Of a DNA stretch of 64,000 bases, positions 33,624 through 42,150 are shown one piece after another. Positions within the stretch are counted from its first letter, which is position 1, and every line of letters begins with the position of its first letter. The stretch spans positions 1,774,001 through 1,838,000 of the forward strand of contig NZ_CP029425.2 of NCBI RefSeq assembly GCF_002278135.3, read 5' to 3'. This DNA comes from Bradyrhizobium ottawaense. Lineage in GTDB: Bacteria > Pseudomonadota > Alphaproteobacteria > Rhizobiales > Xanthobacteraceae. The notes under the pieces were generated by a model. That model was not told the DNA's origin, did no database searches, and worked only from the letters and a program-made list of their open reading frames with translations. The translations under genes and the position numbers were made by a program.

Positions 33624-34748
33624 ATGCCCGCCAGCTACATCGACCCCCGCAACGCAAAGCTCTACTCGCTCGACCAGCCGCGCTGGTGCTCGGACGAGCG
33701 CACGCCGCTACTGGTGACGCCGGGGGCGGGGATCACGCGCGAGGACATCGATGGCCGCACGCGCTCGCTCTGGCGCTACCGGGCGGCGCTGCCAGTCGAG
33801 ATCAAGGCTCCGATCACGCTCGGCGAGGGCTGCACGCCGCTGGTGCAGCAGGACTGGGGCGATTTGCGGCCGTTGTTCAAGCTCGAATGGTTCAACCCGA
33901 CCGGCAGCTTCAAGGATCGCGGCTCCGCCGTGATGCTGTCGTTCCTGCGCCAGATCGGCGTCGACGCAATTCTCGAAGATTCTTCCGGCAATGGGGGCTC
34001 GTCGATGGCCGGGCTCGGTGCCGCCGGCGGCATGCGCGTGAAGATTTTGGCGCCGGCCTCGACGTCGCCGGCCAAGATCGCGCAGGTGCGCGCCTACGGC
34101 GCTGCGGTGCAGCTCGTCGAGGGCCCGCGCGAGGAATCGGAGGCCGAGGCGATCCGCCAGTCGAGCCAGACCTTCTATGCCAGCCACAATTGGCAGCCGT
34201 TCTTCCTCGAAGGCACCAAATCGCTCGCCTATGAGATCTGGGAGGATCTCGGTTTCCGCGCGCCCGACAACGTCATCGTTCCCGTCGGCGCCGGCAGCTC
34301 TCTGCTCGGCTGCGCCTTCGGCTTCCGCGAGCTGTTGAAGGCCGGTCAGATCGCGAAGCTACCGCGGCTGTTCGCGGCGCAGCCGCTCAATTGCTCGCCG
34401 ATCGATGCGAGCTTCAAGGCGGGCGTCGATACGCCAGTCGCGCGCGAGGTCAACAAGACCATCGCCGAAGGCACCGCCATCAAGCACCCGCTGCGCCTGC
34501 GCGAGATCGTCGCAGCTCTGCGCGAGAGCGGCGGCGCCACCGTCGCGCTCACCGAGGACGAGATCGTCGCCGCCCTGCGGCGCCTCGCGCGCCAAGGCCT
34601 GTTCGCCGAGCCGACCAGCGCAAGTGCTGCCGCCGCGCTGGAAAAACTATCTGCCATCGGCGCCATCAAGGCGAACGAGACCACGGTTGCCGTCCTCACC
34701 GGCACCGGCCTGAAGGCCGCGACCACGGTTGCCGATCTCGTGCAATAG
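33624..34748 (+). CDS. Fold-type II PLP enzyme, threonine synthase-like
   Basis: A 374-residue fold-type II pyridoxal-phosphate enzyme. The PLP lysine is in NPTGSFKDRGSAV, the substrate-carboxylate loop is EDSSGNGGSSMAGLGAAGG, and the phosphate loop is VPVGAGSSLLG. The arrangement matches the threonine synthase / threonine dehydratase group; a metabolically distinct amino-acid lyase is possible. It is divergent from the URC operon with a 328-bp spacer and is followed by a methyltransferase gene 107 bp away. Confidence 0.85.
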   Translation: MPASYIDPRNAKLYSLDQPRWCSDERTPLLVTPGAGITREDIDGRTRSLWRYRAALPVEIKAPITLGEGCTPLVQQDWGDLRPLFKLEWFNPTGSFKDRGSAVMLSFLRQIGVDAILEDSSGNGGSSMAGLGAAGGMRVKILAPASTSPAKIAQVRAYGAAVQLVEGPREESEAEAIRQSSQTFYASHNWQPFFLEGTKSLAYEIWEDLGFRAPDNVIVPVGAGSSLLGCAFGFRELLKAGQIAKLPRLFAAQPLNCSPIDASFKAGVDTPVAREVNKTIAEGTAIKHPLRLREIVAALRESGGATVALTEDEIVAALRRLARQGLFAEPTSASAAAALEKLSAIGAIKANETTVAVLTGTGLKAATTVADLVQ

Positions 34749-34855
34749 GGCCGCGACGATGAAAGACCGTGCCGTCGCCGTCATGAGGCCGCGTTGAACC
34801 TTCGGTGACCTTCGCCAGCCTCATGGAGATCGACCTCGAGCAAAGGGAGAGTTCC

Positions 34856-35662
34856 ATGACTGCGCAGGACCCGTTTGCAGCTTTCAAGGCAGTCCAGAAG
34901 GAAGCCTGGTCGCTGTTCACGCCGATGGAAGTTTTCACGACACCGACCGCCGCCAGGCTCGTCGGTTTTGCCGGCGTTGCCGCCGGCCAAAGGCTGCTCG
35001 ACGTCGGCTGCGGCACCGGCGTGGTCGCGATCACGGCGGCGCGCCGCGGTGCGAAGGTCAGGGGTCTCGATCTGTCGCCGGTCCTGATCGAACGCGCCCG
35101 CGAGCATGCGCAACTGATGAACCTCGATGTCGACTTCAAGGACGGCGACGCCGAAAGCCTGCCCCATGGCGACAACGAGTTCGACGTGGTGCTCAGCCAG
35201 TTCGGCCACATGTTCGCGCCGCGTCCGGACGTCGCGATCGGCGAGATGCTGCGCGTGCTGAAGCCCGGCGGCACCATCGCCTTCTCCACCTGGCCGCCGC
35301 ATCTGTATGTCGGGCGGATGTTCGCGCTGATCGGCCGCCATCTGCCTCCGCCCGAGGGCGTGGCATCGCCGGTGTTGTGGGGCGATCCGAAGATCGTCGC
35401 CGAGCGTCTCGCGGGGAAAACGAAGGATCTCTCCTTCGAGATGGACATGATGACGCCGTCCGCCCTCAGCCCGCAGCATTTCCGCCGCACCATGGAAGCG
35501 ACGATCGGGCCTTTGATCAAGCTCGTCGCCCAGTACAAGGACGAGCCGGACAAGCTCAAGAGCTTCCGAGCCGAGTTCGAGGCGCTGATCTCGGAATATT
35601 TCGACGCGGGCCACAATGTGATGCGCCAGCAGTTCCTGATGTCGAAGGCAAGGAAGGTGTGA
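34856..35662 (+). CDS. Class I SAM-dependent methyltransferase
   Basis: A 268-residue protein with motif I LLDVGCGTGVVAITAARRG, an acidic motif II in VRGLDLSPVLIERAREHA, DGDAESLPHGDNEFDVVLSQ and LRVLKPGGTIAFSTW. This is the UbiE/Methyltransf_11 type. Start: ATG 34856 with AGGGAGAG upstream; the frame is open to 34805 with no site. The substrate is unknown. Spacing from the PLP enzyme gene is 107 bp, so joint transcription is possible but not evident. Confidence 0.9.
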   Translation: MTAQDPFAAFKAVQKEAWSLFTPMEVFTTPTAARLVGFAGVAAGQRLLDVGCGTGVVAITAARRGAKVRGLDLSPVLIERAREHAQLMNLDVDFKDGDAESLPHGDNEFDVVLSQFGHMFAPRPDVAIGEMLRVLKPGGTIAFSTWPPHLYVGRMFALIGRHLPPPEGVASPVLWGDPKIVAERLAGKTKDLSFEMDMMTPSALSPQHFRRTMEATIGPLIKLVAQYKDEPDKLKSFRAEFEALISEYFDAGHNVMRQQFLMSKARKV

Positions 35663-35743
35663 GGCGCGTTTGACCGTGAGATTCTGCCTCATGTGAGAGC
35701 CCGCCAAAGCAGGCGTCTCGAACCATGGGGAGGGTCGCGCGGC

Positions 35744-36559
35744 TCACTCCTTCAGATCATTCACCTGCCTGACCCAGGTGCGCACGTCGGCGAGCACGGC
35801 GGGCAGCACCGCCTTGACCTCGGCTACGGTCATGCCGGGCTTGATGCGGGGATCGTACAGCAGATTGAGGATGTACTGGTCGTAGACGTCGAAATAGCCC
35901 ATCGAGACGTTGTCGTTGAACATGGTCCACGGCACGCTCGCGGTGTCGTTGATGGGCCCGAGCGATTGCAGCAGCTCTTCATAGGCGCAGTCGAGGAAGA
36001 CGAAATCGCCGTTGTCGACGGTGAGGATGACGTCGGAATGCTCGATCTCGAAATTGTCGTTCTTGCGGAAGCCGGACAGGCATTGCGGGTCGAGCGAGGT
36101 GCGGATCTCGCGCGCCTTCTCGGCGCCGTAGAAGCTGGAGATGGTGCGGAAGAGGTCGCGGTCGCGCACCAGCTTCACCCGCACATTGGCCGCTTCGGCG
36201 GTCGCGATCATGGCGATGTCGAGGTGCTGCACGCGATGGGCGATGTCGGCCACGACCTTGGCGAGCTGCGTCTTGCGGTCGGCGCGGTCGCTCTCGGCGT
36301 ACACGCGCACCGGCCCGTCGAATTTGCGGATGCGGTCGACGCGGCCGGCGAGATGATATTCGGCGCCGAACGCCGTCTTCAGGAAGCCTTCGATGATCTC
36401 GCCGTCGGTGAAATTCTTCTTCTCGGAGCGCTGGCGCGAGGAGATCGCGGGTAATTCGCCCGCCACCGCCGTGGCCGCGGGGTCAGGCGCGCAGGTGAGC
36501 GCGGCGAGCGCCAGCAGGGCGATGCGAAGGGCAGCCGAGGACGGATTGAGTGCGCTCAT
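35744..36559 (-). CDS. Exported DUF2927 family protein
   Basis: A 271-residue protein with an N-terminal signal sequence (ALRIALLALAALTCAP). The mature part begins after about residue 35 and contains KKNFTDGEIIEGFLKTAFGA and IHRVQ/DIAMIATAEAANVRV-type sequence characteristic of DUF2927. The Cys in TCAP could be a lipobox, but its context is weak. Function unknown; such proteins are frequent in rhizobia. Convergent with the methyltransferase gene, no obvious operon partner. Confidence 0.75.
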   Translation of the reverse strand: MSALNPSSAALRIALLALAALTCAPDPAATAVAGELPAISSRQRSEKKNFTDGEIIEGFLKTAFGAEYHLAGRVDRIRKFDGPVRVYAESDRADRKTQLAKVVADIAHRVQHLDIAMIATAEAANVRVKLVRDRDLFRTISSFYGAEKAREIRTSLDPQCLSGFRKNDNFEIEHSDVILTVDNGDFVFLDCAYEELLQSLGPINDTASVPWTMFNDNVSMGYFDVYDQYILNLLYDPRIKPGMTVAEVKAVLPAVLADVRTWVRQVNDLKE

Positions 36560-36659
36560 CGTCGTGCGACGCTGCCGTATTCACGTCGCGCGCACAAGGC
36601 CGCAGATTCACGCGGCCTGCGGGTTCCCGGCGTTGTCTGTAACAAGAGAGTTACAGTGT

Positions 36660-36767
36660 CGTAGGGTGGACAAAGGCGCGAAAGCGCCGTGCCCACCATC
36701 TCAAACCCGTGGGCACGCCGGCAGACCGCGCGTTCGCGCGATCCTCCGGCTTTGCCCACCCTACGAG
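36660..36767. repeat. Intergenic inverted repeat, family D (gtagggtgg type)
   Basis: About 108 bp bounded by cgtagggtggacaaaggcg and gctttgcccaccctacga, with ggcgcgaaagcgcc and a cgcgcgttcgcgcg palindrome inside. This is a type of repeat I associate with Bradyrhizobium intergenic regions. It fills most of the gap between the DUF2927 and L,D-transpeptidase genes, and the latter stops eight bases past it. Confidence 0.8.
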
Positions 36768-36774
36768 AGTTGCG

Positions 36775-37353
36775 TCAGTTGTTCAGCACCACCACCGTGG
36801 TACCGACCGAGACGCGGCCGTAGAGATCGCTGACGTCGTCATTGGTCATGCGGAAGCAGCCCGAGGAGACCGCCTGGCCGATCGTCTCCGGCTCGTTGGA
36901 GCCGTGGATGCGGTAGAGCGTCGAGCCCAGATACATTGCGCGCGCGCCGAGCGGATTCTCGACGCCGCCCTTCATGTGGCGCGGCAGGTCCGGCCGACGC
37001 GCCAGCATCTGCGACGGCGGCGTCCAGTCCGGCCATTCCTTCTTGGCGGTGATCCTGTGCACCCCGCCCCAGCGGAAGCCGTCGCGGCCGACGCCGATGC
37101 CGTAGCGCAGCGCCTGGCCGTTCTGCAGCACCAGATACAGCCGCCGCTCGCTGGTGTTCACCACGATCGTGCCGGGGGCGTAATTGCCGTTATACATGAC
37201 GGTGGTGCGGGGGATCGGATTGGCGCCAGAACGGAAGAAGTTCGGGCCGCCGCCCATGATGTCGCGCGAGTCGAACTCTTCGGCGAACGCGCCGCCCGCC
37301 ATGGCCGACAGCAGTGCGACGGCGGCAATCGGCGCGGCAAAAAACCGGATCAT
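36775..37353 (-). CDS. L,D-transpeptidase (YkuD/ErfK family)
   Basis: A 192-residue exported enzyme with a signal peptide ending GGAFAEE. The catalytic YkuD motif is present: His150 in YRIHGSNEPETIGQ and nucleophile Cys166 in AVSSGCFRMTNDDV. It makes 3-3 peptidoglycan cross-links or anchors proteins to peptidoglycan in the periplasm. ATG 37353 follows GGGGGAAACA at good spacing; the upstream in-frame ATG at 37368 lacks a site. The gene is monocistronic. Confidence 0.93.
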   Translation of the reverse strand: MIRFFAAPIAAVALLSAMAGGAFAEEFDSRDIMGGGPNFFRSGANPIPRTTVMYNGNYAPGTIVVNTSERRLYLVLQNGQALRYGIGVGRDGFRWGGVHRITAKKEWPDWTPPSQMLARRPDLPRHMKGGVENPLGARAMYLGSTLYRIHGSNEPETIGQAVSSGCFRMTNDDVSDLYGRVSVGTTVVVLNN

Positions 37354-37494
37354 TGTTTCCCCCAGCAAAAAATCGATTCAACACAGGCCACAGGCCATAT
37401 TTGCGGGCTTTTCGCAAGCCACGGCCGCGTGAGGGACATCATCCAGCACGGGCGTTATCAAATCGGCAACCATGCCATTTGCCGAAAAGCACCA

Positions 37495-37549
37495 GAGCGT
37501 TTTCAAGCGAAGTGGATACCGGTTCGCATCAAGAAAACGCGTCAAAACA
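37495..37549. repeat. Short dispersed repeat, family F (gcgttttcaagcgaag type)
   Basis: The sequence gagcgttttcaagcgaag, followed by gtggataccggttcgc and aagaaaacgcgtcaaaa, forms a loose inverted repeat (gcgtttt / aaaacgc). This is a widespread rhizobial intergenic type as I remember it. It lies in the 360-bp gap between the L,D-transpeptidase and the second ThDP enzyme gene. Confidence 0.65.
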
Positions 37550-37552
37550 TGA

Positions 37553-37594
37553 GGCTAATACCCGTTCCGAGTCTATCGGAACGGGCTATTAGCC
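37553..37594. repeat. 18-bp-stem inverted repeat upstream of the ThDP enzyme gene
   Basis: The left arm ggctaatacccgttccga (37553-37570), loop gtcta and right arm tcggaacgggctattagcc (37576-37594) pair over 18 bases with one bulged C at 37586. It lies 120 bases before the ThDP enzyme start, next to a family F repeat. It has no T-run, so it is more likely a repeat or protein site than a terminator. Confidence 0.7.
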
Positions 37595-37713
37595 AAGCCG
37601 GCGCATCGTCGCGCGGGGCAGGGCCGCGATGCCGCCTATTGCTTTGACGGGACGAGCGAACAATGATTGATCGAACGGGTCTTTGGATATTGCCGGTTGC
37701 GGGAGCAGAACGA

Positions 37714-39261
37714 ATGAACGGTGCGGAAAGCCTGGTGCGGACGATGGTCAAGGGTGGGGTGGATGTCTGCTTCACCAACCCAGGCACCTCCGAGATGCAT
37801 TTTGTCGCAGCTCTCGACCGCGTGCCCGGCATGCGCTGCGTGCTCGGCCTGTTCGAGGGCGTCGTGACCGGTGCAGCGGACGGCTATTTCCGCATGAAGG
37901 GCACGCCGGCCTCGACGCTGCTGCATCTCGGCCCCGGCCTCGCCAACGGCCTTGCCAATCTGCACAACGCCAAGAAGGCCAATTCCGGCATCGTCAACAT
38001 CGTCGGCCAGCATGCGGTCTACCACATCGGCTTCAACGCGCCGCTGACCTCCGACATCGAGGGCCTGGCCCGGCCGATGTCGTCCTGGGTCCGCACCTCG
38101 CCCGATGCCAAATCGGTCGCCGCCGACGGCGCCGCGGCGATTGCCGCCGCCAAGAGCGCCCCGCCGCAGATCGCGACCCTGATCCTGCCCGCCGACACCG
38201 CCTGGAACGAGGCCGACGGCGTTGCCGAGGTTCCAGCCGAGCAGCAGCGCGCGAGCTATTCGCCGCAGGCGGTCGAGCAGGCCGCAAAAATCCTGCATGG
38301 CGACGGCGAGGGTACGCTGCTGCTGATGACCGGCAGCGCCCTGAGCGAGCAGGGCCTGGCGCTGGCCGAGCGCATCGCCGCCAAGACCGGCTGCACCGTG
38401 ATGGGCCCGACCTTCCGCCCCAAGATGGCGCGCGGCCGCGGCCGCTACTCGATCGACCGCATCCATTACGTGATCGAGAACGCGCTGCCGATGCTGGCCA
38501 AGTTCCGTCACATCGTGCTGGTCGAGTCCGACGATCCCGTGGCGTTCTTCGCCTATCCGAACAAGCCGAGCATGCTCAAGCCCGAGGGCTGCGACGTGCA
38601 TCGCATGACCTCGTGGGGCGAGAATTCGGTCGCAGCGCTCGAAGCGCTCGCCGGCGCCGTCAAGGCCAGCGCCAAGGACGTCAAGCCGCAGGCGGTGCAG
38701 GAGCTGATCAAGCCGACCGGCGCGCTGACCCATGCCTCGATCGCGCAGTCGATTGCGTACGCGATCCCCGAGAATGCGATTCTGGTCGACGAGTCTCTCA
38801 CCACCGGCCGCGCCTTCTTCCCGCCGACGGCCGCCGCCGCGCCGCACGACTGGCTCCAGAACATGGGCGGCTCGATCGGCTTCTCGACGCCGCTCTCGAT
38901 TGGCGCCGCGATCGCATGCCCCGACCGCAAGGTGATCTGCATGGTCGGTGACGGCAGCGCGATGTACACGATCCAGTCGCTGTGGACGCAGGCGCGCGAG
39001 AACCTCAATATCGTCACCATCGTGTTCGCCAACCGCATCTACCAGATCCTGCGCGGCGAGTTCGACAATGTCGGCGCCGGCGAGCCCGGCCAGCGCGCCA
39101 ACGACATGCTCCGCCTCGACCGCCCGACGCTGGATTTCGTCGCGCTGGCCAAGGGCATGGGCGTGCCCGGCCGCGCCGTCACCAATGCCGACGAGTTCAA
39201 CAAGGCGCTGGCCGAAGCCGTGGCCGAGCCGGGGCCGCGGCTGATCGAAGTCCTGATGTAG
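37714..39261 (+). CDS. ThDP-dependent enzyme, acetolactate synthase large-subunit-like
   Basis: A 515-residue ThDP enzyme: catalytic Glu48 in LGLFEGVVTGAADGYFRM, HLGPGLANGLANLHNA, and the ThDP/Mg motif GDGSAMYTIQSLWTQA with IVFANRIYQIL. It is somewhat short for acetolactate synthase (about 560-590), and no small regulatory subunit gene is adjacent, so it is probably not the biosynthetic enzyme; a decarboxylase or carboligase role is likely. ATG 37714 follows GGGAGCAG; the frame is open from 37663. It shows only distant similarity to the benzoylformate decarboxylase-like gene at 15495. Confidence 0.85.
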   Translation: MNGAESLVRTMVKGGVDVCFTNPGTSEMHFVAALDRVPGMRCVLGLFEGVVTGAADGYFRMKGTPASTLLHLGPGLANGLANLHNAKKANSGIVNIVGQHAVYHIGFNAPLTSDIEGLARPMSSWVRTSPDAKSVAADGAAAIAAAKSAPPQIATLILPADTAWNEADGVAEVPAEQQRASYSPQAVEQAAKILHGDGEGTLLLMTGSALSEQGLALAERIAAKTGCTVMGPTFRPKMARGRGRYSIDRIHYVIENALPMLAKFRHIVLVESDDPVAFFAYPNKPSMLKPEGCDVHRMTSWGENSVAALEALAGAVKASAKDVKPQAVQELIKPTGALTHASIAQSIAYAIPENAILVDESLTTGRAFFPPTAAAAPHDWLQNMGGSIGFSTPLSIGAAIACPDRKVICMVGDGSAMYTIQSLWTQARENLNIVTIVFANRIYQILRGEFDNVGAGEPGQRANDMLRLDRPTLDFVALAKGMGVPGRAVTNADEFNKALAEAVAEPGPRLIEVLM

Positions 39262-39287
39262 GGTTGATTGAACAAGCTCTCTCCCCA

Positions 39288-39416
39288 CGTCGTCCCGGCG
39301 AACGCCGGGACCCATAACCCCAGGGAGAGGTTTGGCGAAGACTCGGAGTTCGGTACGTGCGCCGTGTACACTCGATAGACCTCGCGGTATGGGTCCCGGC
39401 GTTCGCCGGGACGACA
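39288..39416. repeat. Intergenic repeat with inverted ends, family B, copy 4
   Basis: About 129 bp bounded by cgtcgtcccggcgaacgc and gcgttcgccgggacgac, with acccataaccccaggg inside. It lies between the ThDP enzyme gene and the hypothetical gene at 39452 and contributes a spurious frame extension to the latter. Confidence 0.87.
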
Positions 39417-39451
39417 CCGAACCAGGTGCGCGAGATGGGCCCGGAGGCACG

Positions 39452-39982
39452 ATGCAGACCGAGCTGAACAAGGTGATCGCGGCGCTGCGGGACTTCTACG
39501 CCCACGAGGGCTTCCTGTTCGAGAAGGACATCGGCGAGCGCGCGGTCACCCACCGGTTCGCCGTGCATCTGGAGAAGCAGTTCGCCGGCTGGTCGGTCGA
39601 CTGCAATTACGACCGGCTCGGCGAGCGCACGCTGCATCTGCCGCACGGCACCATCATCTCGACCGACGACCATCTCGGCAAGTCGATCTACCCCGATGTC
39701 GTCGTGCATCAGCGCGAGATCCCGAACAATCTGCTCACGGTGGAGATCCGCAAGGCGAGCAATCACACCCCGCTTGAGCACGACCAGCACAAGCTGCGGG
39801 CGCTGACCGACGTGCATGTCTGGTTTCCCTACTGGATCGGCGTGCTGCTCGTGCTGGACAAGCATCGTGTGACGATGTCGGAGGTGTATGTCAGCGCCGC
39901 AATCGATCAGCCGCTCTCGCTCTGGTTCGCGACGCGGCTCGAGGAAAGCGGATTGGGAGCCGGCGCGCAGAGGCCGGGCTAA
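39452..39982 (+). CDS. Hypothetical protein, possible PD-(D/E)XK-like fold
   Basis: A 176-residue protein without signal or membrane segment. I do not recognise a named family. The middle reads SIYPDVVVHQREIPNNLLTV then EIRKASN, which has the spacing of a PD-(D/E)XK nuclease core (Asp after Pro, then E-x-K) except that the last position is Arg followed by Lys. A preceding helix with a Glu (FLFEKDIGERAVTHRFAVHL) would fit the fold's first helix. Start at ATG 39452 after CGGAGGC; the upstream extension lies in a repeat. Standalone gene. Confidence 0.7.
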   Translation: MQTELNKVIAALRDFYAHEGFLFEKDIGERAVTHRFAVHLEKQFAGWSVDCNYDRLGERTLHLPHGTIISTDDHLGKSIYPDVVVHQREIPNNLLTVEIRKASNHTPLEHDQHKLRALTDVHVWFPYWIGVLLVLDKHRVTMSEVYVSAAIDQPLSLWFATRLEESGLGAGAQRPG

Positions 39983-40007
39983 TCACTTCCGACACAATAG
40001 GTGCTCT

Positions 40008-40035
40008 CCCTCTCCCGCTTGCAGGAGAGGGAGTC
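40008..40035. repeat. Short relic of a family A repeat
   Basis: Only the core arm pair remains: tctccctctcccgc followed by ttgcaggagagggag. It sits between the hypothetical gene ending at 39982 and the convergent DUF3551-type gene and might act as a hairpin for one of the transcripts. Confidence 0.55.
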
Positions 40036-40050
40036 TCACCACCTGCTTCA

Positions 40051-40290
40051 TCAGTAATGATACGGCTGCGAATAGGCGTAGCGCGGGTTGATGCCGCAAT
40101 AGGCTGACGTTCCGGAGGCCGTGGCGGCACATTGCTGGTAGCTCGCGAACTGGCAGTTGCCGGGATAGCCCCAGTTGCGGCCCTGCAGGCAGTATCTGTC
40201 GCTTCCGGCCTGGGCCTGGGCCTGGGCCGCCGACAACGATGCGGCGATCAGCGTTGCGAACGATGCAAGCGTGAGGATGGTGCGACGCAT
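40051..40290 (-). CDS. Small exported DUF3551-like protein
   Basis: A 79-residue protein with a signal peptide (MRRTILTLASFATLIAASLS, then AAQAQAQ) and a mature part of about 50 residues with four Cys: YCLQGRNWGYPGNCQFASY, QQCAATASG and AYCGINPRYAY. The pattern matches DUF3551, a family of small Cys-rich exported proteins abundant in Bradyrhizobium. ATG 40290 has GGAG seven bases upstream. Two disulfides in the periplasm are plausible. Role unknown. Confidence 0.8.
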   Translation of the reverse strand: MRRTILTLASFATLIAASLSAAQAQAQAGSDRYCLQGRNWGYPGNCQFASYQQCAATASGTSAYCGINPRYAYSQPYHY

Positions 40291-40548
40291 TTCGATCTCC
40301 TTCAATGGTAGGTGGAACGACCGAGCCTTGGCGTTCCCGTGGCCTGTCTGACGCGGGGTCATGCTGTGTTGGTGTCCGCGACGCCGGATGCGTTCGAAGC
40401 GAGGTACATCGTGACGCAGCCAGCGGCTTGCACTGTGATCTCCGCCACAGTTCGCGCACGGGTTCCGACCTATCCTCGGCGAACTTGCACGCCTCGATCC
40501 TGTGGGACTAGGCTTGCCTCATACGGATCAAGGCATTTGGAGGTTCTG

Positions 40549-40908
40549 ATGCAGAAATCATATTTGCTGGCTGCAGTGGCAGCGCTGGCGCTCATGACGC
40601 AAACGCCGCATGCCCTGGCCCAAAGCACGCCGGCTGCCGGCGGAACCGCGGCGCCTGCGGCGACAGCCACTGCGCCGGCCACGACGGCGGCGCCGAGCGC
40701 AACCACCGACACGTCCAGCCAGCCGACCGACTCCAAGAAGAGCGCGTCGAAGAAGCCGGCGAAGAAGAAGATGACGCGGCAGCAGGAAATCGACCACTCC
40801 GTCGACAGCGGCACCGTGCCCGCGCGCTATCGCAGCTCGGTGCCCAAGCAGTACCGCAATATATCCCGTTCGATAAGCAGTGACGGATCGCACGGCGGCG
40901 CGACGTGA
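40549..40908 (+). CDS. Small exported Ala/Thr/Lys-rich protein
   Basis: A 119-residue protein: signal peptide MQKSYLLAAVAALALMTQTP ending ALAQ, then a low-complexity Ala/Thr/Pro linker (about 26-60), a lysine cluster KKSASKKPAKKKMTRQQE and a conserved-looking tail with SVDSGTVPARYRSSVP. GGAGG lies seven bases before the ATG at 40549. It resembles exported basic proteins of unknown function in this group. The divergent DUF3551-type gene is 258 bp away; nothing else was seen in that gap. Confidence 0.7.
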   Translation: MQKSYLLAAVAALALMTQTPHALAQSTPAAGGTAAPAATATAPATTAAPSATTDTSSQPTDSKKSASKKPAKKKMTRQQEIDHSVDSGTVPARYRSSVPKQYRNISRSISSDGSHGGAT

Positions 40909-41028
40909 TCAGCCGTCGCGCCGCCGGTGCCTGCCCAGATGGGCGCTGGCCGGGCGGCTGCCGACCTCATATCCCCGGTGGCGGTCTGCGAGCGCAGTGC
41001 TAGAGTAGGCCGAAGCCTGGGGGGAGTG

Positions 41029-41514
41029 ATGAGTGACGACGTGAAGGATGCTGGCCTTGTGGCCATGATCAGCAGCATCCTTGGAGGCAACAAGCGCGCA
41101 GACAGTGTTGCACCGCCGCCGCTCACCGAGGGGCCGCCGACCGTGCCGTCGAACGGAGCGGACGCGGTCGCGACGCCCGTCCCTGAGGCGACGTCGACCG
41201 GGCAGGAGGATGCGACCAGCGCCGCGCCGGCCACCGTGGAACCGGTCGAGCCGCCTGCGAAAATCGTCACGACGCGGGATGGCAAGCAGCTGTTGCCGGC
41301 AGAAGCGATCGCCGATCTCGTGCTTGGCGAGCTGCGCAAGCTGGAGAATTTCCCGGCGACCGGCGCCTCGGTCACGGTCTATGGCTACCGGCACTGGAAC
41401 GCCATGATCACCTTCGCGCCGTTCTCGACCAATTTCCAGAACGCGACGCGGTTCCGCCAGGCCATGCCGGATCTCGTCTTCAAGCTCCGTCGTTTCGTCG
41501 AACTTGAGATATAG
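41029..41514 (+). CDS. Hypothetical protein with Pro/Thr-rich linker
   Basis: A 161-residue protein, family not recognised. Residues 1-25 include AGLVAMISSILGG, residues 30-80 are a Pro/Ala/Thr/Glu-rich linker, and the C-terminal 80 residues are compact (KQLLPAEAIADLVLGELRKL, VTVYGYRHWNAMITF). No signal peptide. The ATG at 41029 is preceded by GGGGGGAG. It stands 120 bp after the exported small protein gene and may be independent. Confidence 0.65.
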   Translation: MSDDVKDAGLVAMISSILGGNKRADSVAPPPLTEGPPTVPSNGADAVATPVPEATSTGQEDATSAAPATVEPVEPPAKIVTTRDGKQLLPAEAIADLVLGELRKLENFPATGASVTVYGYRHWNAMITFAPFSTNFQNATRFRQAMPDLVFKLRRFVELEI

Positions 41515-41615
41515 TCCAGGGCAATCGTCAGCGGCGCCTCTGCGCGATTGCCCTCGGTGAATCGCAGCATGATGGTGCGCGCCGTTACCCGAAACAGTTC
41601 GACAGGATCTTTGAA

Positions 41616-42098
41616 TTGAGCGTCGCCTTTACCAAGGAAGAAAGCGCCGAAACCGCGTCCGAGACGCTGTTGCCGGATCGCCCGATCTCGCCGCATCCCA
41701 ACCTCGTGACGGAAGCAGGGCTGCAGGCGTTGCAGACGCAGCTTCAGCAGGCCCGCGAGGCTTATGAGGCCGCGCAGGCCATCGAGGACGTCAACGAAAA
41801 GCGCCGGCAGTCGGCGGTGCCGTTGCGCGACGCCCGCTATCTGACCGAACGGCTGCGCACGGCGCAGCTCATTCCCGATCCGACCTCGACCGAAACGGTC
41901 GCCTTCGGCAGCACCGTGACCTTCAGCCGCACCGACGGCCGCGTGCAGACCTATCGCATCGTCGGCGAGGACGAAGCCGACCCGAAGGCGGGGACGATCT
42001 CGTTCGTCGCGCCGGTCGCGCGGTCGCTGATGGGGAAGGCGGTGGGTGACGTCGTAGGGACGGGCGCGCAGGAGATCGAGATTTTGTCGATTGCGTAG
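41616..42098 (+). CDS. GreA/GreB-type transcription factor
   Basis: A 160-residue protein. The C-terminal half is a GreA/GreB FKBP-like domain (VAFGSTVTFS, YRIVGEDEADPKAGTISFVA, then PVARSLMGKAVGDVVG). The N-terminal half is a coiled coil (LVTEAGLQALQTQLQQAREA) shorter than in GreA and with a non-canonical tip, so transcript-cleavage activity is not assured; such Gfh-like paralogues can inhibit RNA polymerase. The apparent start is a TTG at 41616, giving MSVAFTKEE; no better start exists downstream within the conserved part. Confidence 0.8.
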   Translation: MSVAFTKEESAETASETLLPDRPISPHPNLVTEAGLQALQTQLQQAREAYEAAQAIEDVNEKRRQSAVPLRDARYLTERLRTAQLIPDPTSTETVAFGSTVTFSRTDGRVQTYRIVGEDEADPKAGTISFVAPVARSLMGKAVGDVVGTGAQEIEILSIA

Positions 42099-42150
42099 CA
42101 GCGTGCAGGGCGAGGCGAGGATTGCAGGAGCAATCCCATTCGCCTAATGC

